13,997 nt of DNA from Hepatocystis sp. ex Piliocolobus tephrosceles. Its lineage: Eukaryota; Apicomplexa; Aconoidasida; Haemosporida; Plasmodiidae. The stretch spans positions 344 through 14,340 of the forward strand of contig CABPSV020000336.1 in assembly GCA_902459845.2 (NCBI GenBank), written 5' to 3'. Shown one piece after another: positions 1 through 9,407 of this stretch. The notes beneath the pieces are model-generated. The model was not told the origin of the DNA, searched no databases, and saw only the letters and a list, made by a program, of their open reading frames with translations. Every line of letters starts with the position of its first letter. Positions within the stretch are counted from its first letter, which is position 1. A program made the position numbers and the translations under genes.

Positions 1-3000
1 AGTGGGAAATGATTATTAAAAGTAAACTTAATAAAATAACCATGGAAATATCTTCTTTTTTTTTTTTCATATTTATTATTTTTAAATTCAAATTTTTTAA
101 TATGTGTATATTTCTCGTTCAAAAGCATATTGTATAAATTAATAAGATCATATATATCATTATTATTATAACATAATAAATAAAATAAAAATTTAAAATC
201 TTCCACTTTTCTTGAACATTTAGGTAAATATTTATTATCACTGCATGAGGTATTAGACAGATACTTTTTTTGTTCAGCATCTTTTTCGTTATTATTATTG
301 GCTTTACTATCGTCTTTGGCTTTACTATCGTTTTGGGGCTTACTCTCGTTTTTGGCCTTACTCTCGTTTTTGACCTTACTCTCGTTTTTGACCTTACTCT
401 CGTTTTTGACCTTACTCTCGTCTTTGGCCTTACTACAAATAATATGATCACCCGACTTCATTTTCTTCCTTTTCTTTTTTCTTTTCCATACACAATCTTC
501 TTTACAACAAAATATACTACATATATCGTTGTTATTAATAAAAGTGTATATATCGTTCACCACCTGTTTAATCGGTTTAATCTGTTTGATCTGTTTAATC
601 TGTTTGGTCTGTTTATTGTGAAAATATATATCCTCGCGTGAATCACAACTCTTGTTCTTGTTATATACATTGTTAGTGGTAACATTCGATGGACAGTGAC
701 ATAATTCAATTTTTTTAAATTTTTCTTTTATTTCTTTTTTTTTCTTTTCTATATGTATTAATTCTAATGATACAAATCCAGCAAATGGAGGAATATTTAT
801 AAATTGATTTTTAATTCCGATACATGATTGAAATGATAAAATAGATGACTGATGAGTTAAATATAATATAATTTTTGGTATAAATTGTTTTTTATTGTAA
901 TTTATTAAAGAACTATTTAGTACACTATTTTCACCTGTTCCTTTTGAAACATTTTTAATATTTTCAAATAGTCTGACGTTTATAATAAAATTAATTGCAA
1001 CGTCAATTAACGACATATTACTACATAACCATGCTATATATTTGTTATTATGCTCAAGTTTACACATTATTTTATAACAGTCATATATTCTGTTAAAAAA
1101 GTTTGTTACTTTATTTGTTACTTCATTTTTCTTTTCATTTGTTATTGTGTTTGTTTTTTTTTTTTTATCTTTACTACTTTTGTTTATAATACATTGTGAA
1201 GTATTAGTTGTGTTATTTTTTACATTCCCATCATTATTACTAGAGGCACTATTGTTACTAATGTTACTATTATTACTAATATTATGATTGTTAATAATGT
1301 TATTACTGTTAATAATGTTATTACTGTTAATAATGTTATTATTGTTACTATTATTATTAACGTTAATAATATTATTACTGTTAATAATGTTATTATTGTT
1401 ACTATTATTATTAACGTTAATAATATTATTACTGTTAATAATATTATTACTGTTATTATTATTATTACTGTTAATAATATTATTAACGTTAATAATGTTA
1501 TTACTGTTACTACTGTTAAGATTAGCACAATTTTTACCAGCTTGTAGTGCTATATTTTTATATGCTTTTTTTATATTCAAAAATAATTCAACATCATGAT
1601 ATATATATGAATCATAAGAACTTATAAACTGTTTTATCATTTTTATAGTTTCTTTTTGTTTTACACTATAATTATCAATATTTATATTAACAATATTACA
1701 ATTAACAACATTATTAGCAACATTATTATTAACAACATTATTAGCAATATTATTATTAACAACATTATTAACAATATTATTATTAACAACATTATTATTA
1801 ACAACATTATTATTAACAATATTATTATTAACAACATTATTATTAACAACATTATTAACAACATTATTATTAACAATATTATTATTAACAACATTATTAT
1901 TAACAATATTATTATTAACAATATTATTATTAACAATATTATTATTAACAACATTATTATTAACAATATTATTATTAATATTATTACAATTTAATTTACC
2001 GTATAAACAATCTTTTGTGTGTTCATAATTTGTAAGCTCTAAATAGTTTTTGTTAATTGTATAACAATGTAATCTCTTCAAATCTTTCAACATAATTGAT
2101 TTATTTAATTTTTTTTTTAATTTATAAATAGAGGAACTATGTTTTTTTAAAGTTTTTAATATACAATTATGAGCAACATTTATATCATCCAACATTTTAT
2201 CTTTATTTTTTAATATATTATTTAATAAAAATTCTGACTTGTTCAGATACTTTTTGTCCCATTTTGTAATATAATTAACTATTGAAATTTCTTCTCTATA
2301 ATAATTATTTAACAACTTATATATATATGAATTATGAAAAATATAATTCTTTAATTTTTTTATATACATATTCTTAATTTTTAAAGTCTTCAACATAAGT
2401 GAATTTCTTTTAGCTACACTTACAACAGAAAATAAAATATATGTGTTATTTAAATAATAAAAAAATATACTAATAAAATAAATCATATAATTATAAAAAT
2501 TAAACATATAATAATACATTTCTAAGTACTTTCTATAGCTATCTTTGTTTCTGTTCGAACATAATAAAAAATCATCATCGTGTGTTTTATAATCACCATC
2601 ACCACGTGTCTCTTTTTTGTTTGTTTCTTCGTAAGCTCCTTTTTTTTGTTTCGCAGTTGTACTTTTACACTCGATGTAGCAGACAACACTACTACTACTA
2701 CTACTACTACTACTATCAATCCTATCTCTATGATTATCACTATTCCCATGAAAGATATGTTTATCACGCATTATACAATCTATATCGTTCCCATTAATAT
2801 TGTACATACTGTTATTATTATACATCTTTTCACAATTGTCCTGTTTTTTATTATTTTTTAAAGGATATATTATTTCATTTTCTTTATTTCTTTGATCCAT
2901 GTTTTGTATAACATTATTTTCATCGAAAATATAAGCATAAAAAAAACTTTTTATATAATATTCTGGTGCCACAACATTTTGTTCATGTACTTTTGTTACT

Positions 3001-5555
3001 ATATTATTTTTACTTGTTTTATCACTATCTACATACATATTATTATCATTATAATTATATTTAATATTATTATGTATATATTTTTTAAATTCATTTAATA
3101 TGTAATGTAAATATATTTGAAAAATGTATGATATATACGACTTTTTTAATGTTTTTCCATTTTTTTTTTTTACTTTTATTATTTGGCTATAAAAATAATG
3201 AGCACTGTATGAACTGTTCATAACAAATTCAAAAAAAATGTTCATATTGTGTATTAAATTAGAACTAATAAGAAATTTATTATTCCTATTATAATTTTTA
3301 TTCATTTTTTTTTTTTTTTTAAAATATGTATTAGTTGAGTTTACATTATCACTATAACTAAATGACCTCATATATTTATATTTACTCTCTTCTTCAAATA
3401 AATCATTGATATTGTTACTTGTGTCTTCATAATTATTTAATGTGGGTATACATAGCGATGGATCATTATTAAAAAAAATATCACTTTTTTTACGTTTCAA
3501 AATATTACCTTTTTTAGACTTTAAATTATCACTTTTTTTATATTTCAGTTCGTTTATATGTGGATTTTCTGTATAACATGTACAACGGTCGAATGTGTCA
3601 CTACTATTTTGTATAACATCGTATTCGCTTAATAATCCAACCTGTTCATATTTTTTTTTAAATTTACTCTTACCAACTAGGTCCTTACCAACTAGGTCCT
3701 TACCAACTAGGTCCTTACCAACTAGGTCCTTACCAACTAGGTCCTTACCAGCTAAGTTTTTACCAGCTAAGTCTAGATCCTCAAGTAAATCACCATTTCC
3801 CTCTTCATCGTATTTACTATTAAATTTATACGTACATACGTTACCGTCCTGTTTTGTCTTAAATTTTAAATTATTACCTGAACAGTTCATAAAATTTGAG
3901 CATGTTTCGTTATTATGATCATTGTTTAAAATATTATTTTTATTATAATAATTTGATTTATATATTTCATCCATGTACATAATTTTTTCAACAATTTTAT
4001 TAAACTCGTCACTAAAATTATTAACATTATTATTGTTACTATTATAACACATGTCATAATTATTATTTGTTTTTTCGTTTAATGAAAGGTTTTTTTCGTC
4101 TAAGGTAAGGTTTTTTTTGCCTAGCGAAAGGTTTTTATTAGATGTACATAAAAATTCTATTTTTTCCCCAATATTTTTACAATTACTTTCAATACCTTTA
4201 CAACTGTTTTCAATACCTTTACAACTGTTTTCAATACCTTTACAACTGTTTCCAATACCTTTACAACTGTTTCCAATACCTTTACAACTGTTTTTCGAGT
4301 GTTTAAATAAAAAAGATCTAAGTAAAGGTATATTACTTTCTCCTCTTTTCGTACATATTGTTTGTTCATAACTATTTTTTGTATTGTCATTTTTTTTTGT
4401 TACTACAGTATTACACATTCGTGAAATACCCAATTGATTATAATTACTATTTTTGTTACTACGCTTTGAATTATTATCATCTTTATCAAATGAAAGCAAA
4501 AAAAAGAAAAAAAACATTTTTTCACTTATTCCGAATATACCACAAATAATTGCATAAGCTGTTAATTGACATCTTTCATTATTTGTTGTTTTAATACATA
4601 AATATTTATTTATTAAATTTACTATTTGATCATGTTTTTTTTTTTCTCTTTCCATATTATATATTTTTAATTGTTTTTTTAAGGACTCCTTTTTTTTTAA
4701 ATAACAATTTTGAATAAACTGTGCTAAAATTTGTACTTCTTTTTCACTTAATTTTTCATATATTTTGTCATTTTTTATGACACGTTCATAAATAAATTGA
4801 ATTTTTTTTAACATTATATTATCATCTATATTTGTTTGTTTTTTTTTTGTACTCTTAAAACTGTTATTAAATATCTTTTTTTCGTTCCAATTTTTTTTTT
4901 TTTTATGACTACTATTTGGTAAAAAACTGTTTTTTATATCATCAAATTTGGATGAAAGAGAAAATAACCCTTCATTTATTTTGTTACTATATTTTTTATA
5001 ATCATTATTACTATCTTCATTAAATGTACATTTTTTTTTATATACATTTTTATACTCCCTATTTTTTTTTTTACTATTCCGTTTTTTTTTATTTCCCTCA
5101 AAATAAACTTTATTATTATTATTGTTATTATTTTTATTTTTAAATTTATGATCATATTGTCTTTTTAACTTTTTTAAACTGTAGTAATATCTTCTTAAAT
5201 ACTTTCCTATTTTTACCGATTGTTGAAATCCTAAAAAAGTTAATTCTCCTTTTCCTTCTTCAAATGGCCATATATTTTTAATTTTTTTTTTGGGAGTCCT
5301 GGCGCCATGCCTCATAAAAAGAACATTTGTTATAACAGTAAAATTAAAATATGAGAAGATACATTTTTTACATATTTTTATATTTTGTAAAAAACAATCC
5401 GCATTTAAATAACAATGAAAATTATTGCATTTTATTGAATCACAACAGTTAGTAGAGTAACGAAAGTGTTTTTTTTTTTGTTTTTTTTTTTTTTTCAAAT
5501 AATACAAGTTTTCCTTTTTTTCTTCCGTACTTTGTTCATAATTGTTAATTAGCAT
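1..5555 (-). CDS. Giant histidine acid phosphatase-like protein, C-terminus beyond the left edge
   Basis: The frame is open from ATG 5553-5555 to the window edge (1,851 codons, no intron needed); an in-frame TAA lies six codons upstream of the ATG. Residues 82-88 read RHGARTP, the signature of the histidine acid phosphatase family, whose members hydrolyse phosphomonoesters through a phospho-histidine. It is followed by WPFEEGKGELTFLG (96-109) and a GKYLRRYY segment, as in prostatic/lysosomal-type enzymes. Residues 322-333 (KTTNNERCQLTA) resemble the family's RSTDxDRTxxSA block, and 1568-1592 (THQSS...PPFA) resembles the C-terminal AHDTT...PPYA block. Between these lie Asn-rich tracts and several short tandem repeats. 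There is no N-terminal signal peptide; 1012-1046 is uncharged, aromatic and hydrophobic, so possibly a membrane segment. Two active-site positions differ from the family (Lys322, Gln1569), so activity is uncertain. Family call fairly sure; substrate and location unknown. The neighbouring carrier protein gene is divergent. Confidence 0.85.
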   Translation of the reverse strand, partial: MLINNYEQSTEEKKENLYYLKKKKKQKKKHFRYSTNCCDSIKCNNFHCYLNADCFLQNIKICKKCIFSYFNFTVITNVLFMRHGARTPKKKIKNIWPFEEGKGELTFLGFQQSVKIGKYLRRYYYSLKKLKRQYDHKFKNKNNNNNNNKVYFEGNKKKRNSKKKNREYKNVYKKKCTFNEDSNNDYKKYSNKINEGLFSLSSKFDDIKNSFLPNSSHKKKKNWNEKKIFNNSFKSTKKKQTNIDDNIMLKKIQFIYERVIKNDKIYEKLSEKEVQILAQFIQNCYLKKKESLKKQLKIYNMEREKKKHDQIVNLINKYLCIKTTNNERCQLTAYAIICGIFGISEKMFFFFFLLSFDKDDNNSKRSNKNSNYNQLGISRMCNTVVTKKNDNTKNSYEQTICTKRGESNIPLLRSFLFKHSKNSCKGIGNSCKGIGNSCKGIENSCKGIENSCKGIESNCKNIGEKIEFLCTSNKNLSLGKKNLTLDEKNLSLNEKTNNNYDMCYNSNNNNVNNFSDEFNKIVEKIMYMDEIYKSNYYNKNNILNNDHNNETCSNFMNCSGNNLKFKTKQDGNVCTYKFNSKYDEEGNGDLLEDLDLAGKNLAGKDLVGKDLVGKDLVGKDLVGKDLVGKSKFKKKYEQVGLLSEYDVIQNSSDTFDRCTCYTENPHINELKYKKSDNLKSKKGNILKRKKSDIFFNNDPSLCIPTLNNYEDTSNNINDLFEEESKYKYMRSFSYSDNVNSTNTYFKKKKKMNKNYNRNNKFLISSNLIHNMNIFFEFVMNSSYSAHYFYSQIIKVKKKNGKTLKKSYISYIFQIYLHYILNEFKKYIHNNIKYNYNDNNMYVDSDKTSKNNIVTKVHEQNVVAPEYYIKSFFYAYIFDENNVIQNMDQRNKENEIIYPLKNNKKQDNCEKMYNNNSMYNINGNDIDCIMRDKHIFHGNSDNHRDRIDSSSSSSSSSVVCYIECKSTTAKQKKGAYEETNKKETRGDGDYKTHDDDFLLCSNRNKDSYRKYLEMYYYMFNFYNYMIYFISIFFYYLNNTYILFSVVSVAKRNSLMLKTLKIKNMYIKKLKNYIFHNSYIYKLLNNYYREEISIVNYITKWDKKYLNKSEFLLNNILKNKDKMLDDINVAHNCILKTLKKHSSSIYKLKKKLNKSIMLKDLKRLHCYTINKNYLELTNYEHTKDCLYGKLNCNNINNNIVNNNVVNNNIVNNNIVNNNIVNNNVVNNNIVNNNVVNNVVNNNVVNNNIVNNNVVNNNVVNNNIVNNVVNNNIANNVVNNNVANNVVNCNIVNINIDNYSVKQKETIKMIKQFISSYDSYIYHDVELFLNIKKAYKNIALQAGKNCANLNSSNSNNIINVNNIINSNNNNNSNNIINSNNIINVNNNSNNNNIINSNNIINVNNNSNNNNIINSNNIINSNNIINNHNISNNSNISNNSASSNNDGNVKNNTTNTSQCIINKSSKDKKKKTNTITNEKKNEVTNKVTNFFNRIYDCYKIMCKLEHNNKYIAWLCSNMSLIDVAINFIINVRLFENIKNVSKGTGENSVLNSSLINYNKKQFIPKIILYLTHQSSILSFQSCIGIKNQFINIPPFAGFVSLELIHIEKKKKEIKEKFKKIELCHCPSNVTTNNVYNKNKSCDSREDIYFHNKQTKQIKQIKQIKPIKQVVNDIYTFINNNDICSIFCCKEDCVWKRKKKRKKMKSGDHIICSKAKDESKVKNESKVKNESKVKNESKAKNESKPQNDSKAKDDSKANNNNEKDAEQKKYLSNTSCSDNKYLPKCSRKVEDFKFLFYLLCYNNNDIYDLINLYNMLLNEKYTHIKKFEFKNNKYEKKKRRYFHGYFIKFTFNNHFP
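303..437 (-). repeat. 18-bp coding repeat, hexapeptide K[V/A]KNES
   Basis: Residues 1707-1751 are about seven copies of a charged hexapeptide, SK[V/A]K[N/D][E/D], with three central copies identical in DNA. A Cys-containing segment follows (LPKCSRKVEDFKFL, Cys1780), which might be the end of the phosphatase fold. Confidence 0.88.
567..614 (-). repeat. 9-bp coding repeat, KQI tripeptides
   Basis: Residues 1648-1663 read K-Q-T-K-Q-I-K-Q-I-K-Q-I-K-P-I-K, a lysine-rich tripeptide repeat just after the C-terminal catalytic block and before a Cys-rich segment (CSIFCCKEDC). Confidence 0.8.
772..854 (-). other. C-terminal catalytic block with HQ in place of HD
   Basis: Codons 1568-1569 read His-Gln inside KIILYLTHQSSILS, followed 21 residues after the His by PPFA (1589-1592) and then SLEL. 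The family block is a hydrophobic strand, AHDTT, about 19-20 residues, PPYA, then TEL. The catalytic His is kept (1568); the acid/base Asp is replaced by Gln1569 (CAG). Confidence 0.7.
1251..1515 (-). repeat. Asn/Ser/Ile coding repeat (NNSNII type)
   Basis: Residues 1348-1435 are built from AAC, AAT, AGT and ATT codons in an imperfect NNSNII pattern, with longer direct duplications of several units (the stretches around 1340-1380 and 1382-1425 are nearly the same). It is a second, distinct Asn-rich block shortly before the C-terminal catalytic block. Confidence 0.85.
1683..1985 (-). repeat. 15-bp coding repeat of the NNN[V/I]V type, about 20 copies
   Basis: About residues 1191-1291 of the phosphatase-like protein consist of Asn runs separated by VV, IV or AV dipeptides, from a 15-bp unit of AAT and GTT/ATT codons. 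Some units are shortened by one Asn codon. It separates family motif blocks and probably forms a disordered or surface insertion. Confidence 0.9.
2688..2714 (-). repeat. Nine-serine run from an AGT trinucleotide repeat
   Basis: Nine consecutive AGT codons (residues 948-956) in the phosphatase-like protein give a pure trinucleotide microsatellite, likely length-variable between strains. Confidence 0.9.
3669..3773 (-). repeat. 15-bp coding repeat, pentapeptide [D/N]L[V/A]GK, seven copies
   Basis: Residues 595-629 are seven tandem pentapeptides: DLAGK, NLAGK, then five DLVGK. The five DLVGK units are identical at the DNA level, which indicates recent expansion or gene conversion. The unit keeps the reading frame. 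Confidence 0.92.
4176..4292 (-). repeat. 21-bp coding repeat, heptapeptide GI[E/G]NSCK
   Basis: There are five copies of a 21-bp unit coding GI[E/G]NSCK plus a degenerate sixth, GIESNCK, at about residues 422-460 of the phosphatase-like protein. One Cys per unit gives a regularly spaced Cys ladder. The only change among the five copies is GAA/GGA. Confidence 0.9.
4572..4592 (-). other. Degenerate second phosphate-binding block (K-T-T-N-N-E-R)
   Basis: Residues 322-328 align by eye with the RSTDVDR block of prostatic-type acid phosphatases, followed by an LTAYAIICGIFG segment that fits the helix after it. The Arg that contacts phosphate in the family is Lys322 here; Arg328 keeps the second Arg of the block. 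The alignment is manual. Confidence 0.55.
5292..5312 (-). other. RHG active-site motif of the phosphatase-like protein
   Basis: Codons 82-88 encode RHGARTP. In the histidine acid phosphatase family the first Arg, the His and the second Arg bind and attack the phosphate; all three are present here (Arg82, His83, Arg86). The hydrophobic strand just before it (FTVITNVLFM) fits the family's first beta strand. Confidence 0.88.
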
Positions 5556-5634
5556 CTCTCGTTAAATGCATTAAGGCTTTAAAGATGCCGCTCTACGTAT
5601 TTATAAATATATACATATGCACACATATGTATAT

Positions 5635-5671
<37 letters not shown>

Positions 5672-6375
5672 AGCTGATAAAAACGTATCATAACATATTA
5701 TAAAAAAGTAGAGATACGCATAAAAAGGGTTGGAAAAACACACATATAAGTATGTGATTAAACATGTATAACAACAGACACCGAAGTTAACAACAAGTTA
5801 TAATCATTGGGCAATTTGTTAAAAACTTGTACGTAAAAACAATAGTTACTGAAAAAAAAGAAAAAAAAAAAAAACTATGTACTATTGTGTAAATTAATTA
5901 AAAAATAAAACAAAATATTGGTAATTAAAAATTGAAAAATAAAAGCGGTTAGTTCTTTATTTTATTTTCATAACAGATGATCAAGAACTCAAAGTGTAAA
6001 ACGTATACAAAAATGTACAAACATATATATACTATACATGCGAATTTATATACACACATATATATATATATATACATGTTTTAACATTTTATTAGTTATT
6101 TATAAAGATTTTTTTTTTTTTTTTTTTGTTATATTTTTTAAGTTTTTTTTTTTTTTTTTTTTTACTAAATTATCATTTACTGCAATATACCGAAAATAAA
6201 ATTTTTAACGTTCGACTAAACTCAATTATTTCCATTCTTACTTTTGTTTCAGTTGATTTTATTTATTTTAATTTTTTTGTTTATTTTGTTCATCACTTTA
6301 TAACTGTCACTTTGTTTATTGTTTTCTTTTTTAATTTATTTTTAATTGTTTACTTTGTGTTTATTTCATTTTATT

Positions 6376-6452
6376 GATTTTTTATTGATTTTTTATTAAT
6401 TTTTTATTAATTTTTTATTAATTTTTTATAGATTTTTTATTGATTTTTTATG
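6376..6452. repeat. 11-bp minisatellite, seven copies
   Basis: Seven head-to-tail copies of an 11-bp unit, [g/a]attttttatt, start at 6376, 6387, 6398, 6409, 6420, 6431 and 6442. The unit is not a multiple of three and is outside any gene. Confidence 0.9.
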
Positions 6453-6653
6453 GATTATAGAATTTATATTTAACTTTATCATTTAATTTAAAAAATTAAA
6501 AAAAAATAAAATAAAATAAACACTTATGCAATGTTTACGTATAATACATACGTGTACGTAAATTTATGTTAATACGTATATTATAACTTGAAATTCTATT
6601 CTATTTTTTTTTTTTAATTCAATTAAAAATATCATTCATTTCGTTCGTTCGTT

Positions 6654-6655
<2 letters not shown>

Positions 6656-6703
<48 letters not shown>
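6656..6703. repeat. T48 homopolymer
   Basis: An uninterrupted run of 48 T is preceded by a short (ttcg)n stretch. On the minus strand it reads as poly-dA. Such runs are common between Plasmodium genes, can affect nucleosome placement, and are prone to length errors in sequencing. Confidence 0.9.
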
Positions 6704-6706
<3 letters not shown>

Positions 6707-6961
6707 CCCTCCTCCCTTAAAGTATAGTATCTATTATTAAAATATACAAATAATTTAAAAAAAGTAAAAAATAAGATTGTATTGCATTATTGTAAGCGCA
6801 GCATATATATGCATATATATATATATGTATATATACATAAATTATTACAACATTTTCCCTTTTTTTTCCCCTTTTTGTTATTTTTGAAAGAAAAAAAAAA
6901 GAAATTAACAAATTTATCTGTAAAAAGACTTAAAACACATAGCTAGTAAAAAACTGAAAAC

Positions 6962-7031
6962 GATTGAAAAAGATGGAAAAGGATGGAAAAGGATGGAAAA
7001 AGATGGAAAAGGATGGAAAAAGATTGAAAAA
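6962..7031. repeat. 10-bp purine-rich minisatellite, seven copies
   Basis: Seven exact-length copies of gat[g/t]gaaaa[a/g], followed by about three copies of a related gtgaataaa unit to 7067. The plus strand is strongly purine-biased. Confidence 0.9.
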
Positions 7032-7665
7032 TATTAAAGGTTGAATAAGGTGAATAAAGTGAATAAAGACATATCCCCAAAAGAAGAAATCAGTTGCTCA
7101 TGTTGCACTTGTCGTGCTTATGTATACATACATATACATATAGTTATATTCATGGGTAATTAAAACTAAATTAAACAATCTTACTTTTAATATATATATA
7201 TATGTATGTACATATGTATGTACATATACATGTCCACTATCACACGAACAAATGTTCTTTCACACGTTAGTATATACTTGCATTACTCACATGCACAACA
7301 CACGTATATGTAGTTAATAAAGAAAATGCTTATGTCTGTCGGATAAAATGTATAAGTCTATATATAAAGAGACTCACCATTATTTATAACATGTAATGTA
7401 AATATGTTAATATAAAGAAAAAAAAAAAAAAAAAAAAAAAAAATTATAACATAAATGTTATAATGTGTTACTAAAAAAGAGAAACAACTTCTTAATATGT
7501 TTTTTTTTTAACAACAAAAAGACAAAAAAAATGGCTTAAAGAAAAAAAAAAATATATATATATAAAACATGTACATATACATATGCCCGTATGGTGTAAT
7601 TTTATTTTTTTGTGTTCATAAAAGAATTATATTTCTAAGTTTATTATATATATACACACACGTAA

Positions 7666-7704
<39 letters not shown>

Positions 7705-7806
7705 TAAATTAAGCATAAAATTCTTCATTTTTTGTATAACAAAAGCTTGTAAATATAAATGCACATTTTATATGCTTGGTTTGGTCTTACAAGCATTGAA
7801 TTTTCA

Positions 7807-7837
<31 letters not shown>

Positions 7838-8091
7838 TTTTATTTTTTTTTTTTAAAGAGAAATATATTTCATGTTTTAGAGGTTATAAATTAATAATTA
7901 TTTTTTCTTTTTTTTTTCTGTTCACACTAATTGTACTTTGCATGTGTGCATAAATATAACGAGAGGTGTTTAATAAAAATAAAACAAACTCGCACACGTT
8001 ACTTACATGTTAGCATATAAGCATACATATCAATCTGTTTATTTATAAAAAAAAAATATATATATTTTTTTTTTATTTACAACTCTCGTTA

Positions 8092-8122
<31 letters not shown>

Positions 8123-8193
8123 CTTAAAGGCGCTTAAAAACACTTAAGAACAATATGCAACACTTTTAACTACTATATATATAATATAACGAA

Positions 8194-8234
<41 letters not shown>

Positions 8235-9292
8235 CACTCTCCATTTTAATATTATAAATTGTAATTGTTTGTTTTTCATCCTAAAAACAATTCTTTTTTT
8301 ATTTTTATGTTTTTAAGAATTTTTTAATTTTATCTTTTCTTTTTAAATAAGTTTACATTTTAAATAAGATTATATCTTAATTTACATACTGTTAGTGTGT
8401 ATTGTTTTAAATGTTAATTCATTTTTCATAATAAAAAAAAATAAATAAATAAATAAATAAAGTAAAAATAATTGTATATAAGTCCATACTACTATATACA
8501 TAAAATAAGCACAAATACAAGTGTATATATATATATATATATATATATACAAACAAATACGATTATATACATATTTGGTAAACATTTCGACGAAATTTCA
8601 AATGAAATAACAATCATCGTATAGGTTTAAAAATGACCTTTTTATAACATGTGTTTATATTTATTAATATTCAAATTAATTGTTTTTTTTTTTTTTTTTT
8701 TCAGAATAATCTGAAAATGTGTATATTTTATTTTAATTTTTTCTATGGCTACAGTTTATTTTTTTTTTGAGTAACTTAAATACAAGTTGGTGCTTGATTT
8801 TACTCTTTAAATTTTTTTGCATACGCTTTTGTTGTATACATATTTGTTTTATTTCTTCACTCCTATTTTTTATATATTTTTTATTTTTTCACTCTTTTAT
8901 TTTTATATATTTTTTATTTTTTCACTTTTTTATTTCTTTCATTTTTTTTATTTTATTATTATTATTATTATTTTTTTATTTTTTTTTTTTTACATTTCTT
9001 TATTTGTTTTTTACATCTCTTTACAATTGTGCACTTCTGTTTTATAAACACAAATGTACACCGTCATATGAATATAACATATGTCAAAACAATTTACGTA
9101 CTCATTACTCGTTTTTATGTCAAATTGGTAATAAATATTTTTGTTAATTATATTCAAAACTTATTCTATCATAGTTGTCATTGTTTGTTCATAAATTTGT
9201 TATAAATTGTAAACTAAATAAAAGAGAGTAAACTTAAGGATAAACACATATACAAAATATTTTTATGTAACTTTTTTGTTTTTGTTTTTAAA

Positions 9293-9370
9293 ATGAAAAT
9301 TATACTACTTTTACTTTTTTCTCTGTGCTATGTTAATGGTATATAGAGAACATATACATATATACATATG

Positions 9371-9407
<37 letters not shown>

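Larger units (their letters stand above)
5556..9292. other. Divergent intergenic region, no gene seen
   Basis: This 3.7-kb stretch separates the start codons of the phosphatase-like gene (minus) and the carrier protein gene (plus), so it must hold both promoters and 5' leaders. I see no convincing coding region, tRNA or rRNA. It holds (AT)n tracts (5639-5667, 7668-7701, 7806-7829, 8524-8549), long T or A runs (6656-6703, 7420-7443, 8098-8122, 8195-8233), two minisatellites given separately, and an imperfect direct duplication of about 34 bp at roughly 8864-8935. I recognised no specific transcription-factor site. Confidence 0.8.

Noticed and set aside
270..641. Plus-strand frame of 123 codons with LTLVFD/LTLVFG repeats
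   Set aside because: It is antisense to the K[V/A]KNES and KQI repeats of the phosphatase-like gene and has no independent support.
1593..1598. His-Asp pair (residues 1320-1321, YIYHDVELF) as the catalytic HD
   Set aside because: It lacks the surrounding strand, the small residues after HD and the downstream PPYA-like block, all of which are present at residue 1568. Kept only as an alternative to test.
1284..1994. Long plus-strand frames of Leu, Ile, Asn and Val (1284-1547, 1288-1599, 1656-1994) and minus-strand frames at 1220-1528 and 1682-1966
   Set aside because: They are shadow readings of the NNSNII and NNN[V/I]V coding repeats; a triplet-based repeat is open in several frames. The minus-strand phosphatase-like frame continues through both and has family motifs on each side.
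2571..2582. His-Asp-Asp-Asp (residues 992-995) as the catalytic HD
   Set aside because: It sits in a polar, low-complexity stretch, without the family's flanking pattern.
3595..4371. Plus-strand frames with LPTRS (3595-3918) and FSIPLQL (4117-4371) repeats
   Set aside because: Antisense readings of the DLVGK and GI[E/G]NSCK arrays; the minus-strand frame is the one open across the whole region.
6126..8585. Several 60-85 codon frames rich in Tyr-Ile and Phe (for example 6126-6377, 7759-7953, 8382-8585)
   Set aside because: They consist of (AT)n and T-run translations with no sustained coding composition.
8767..9147. 126-codon Phe-rich frame just upstream of ACP
   Set aside because: It is produced by T-rich sequence with a duplicated 34-bp segment; no recognisable protein pattern.
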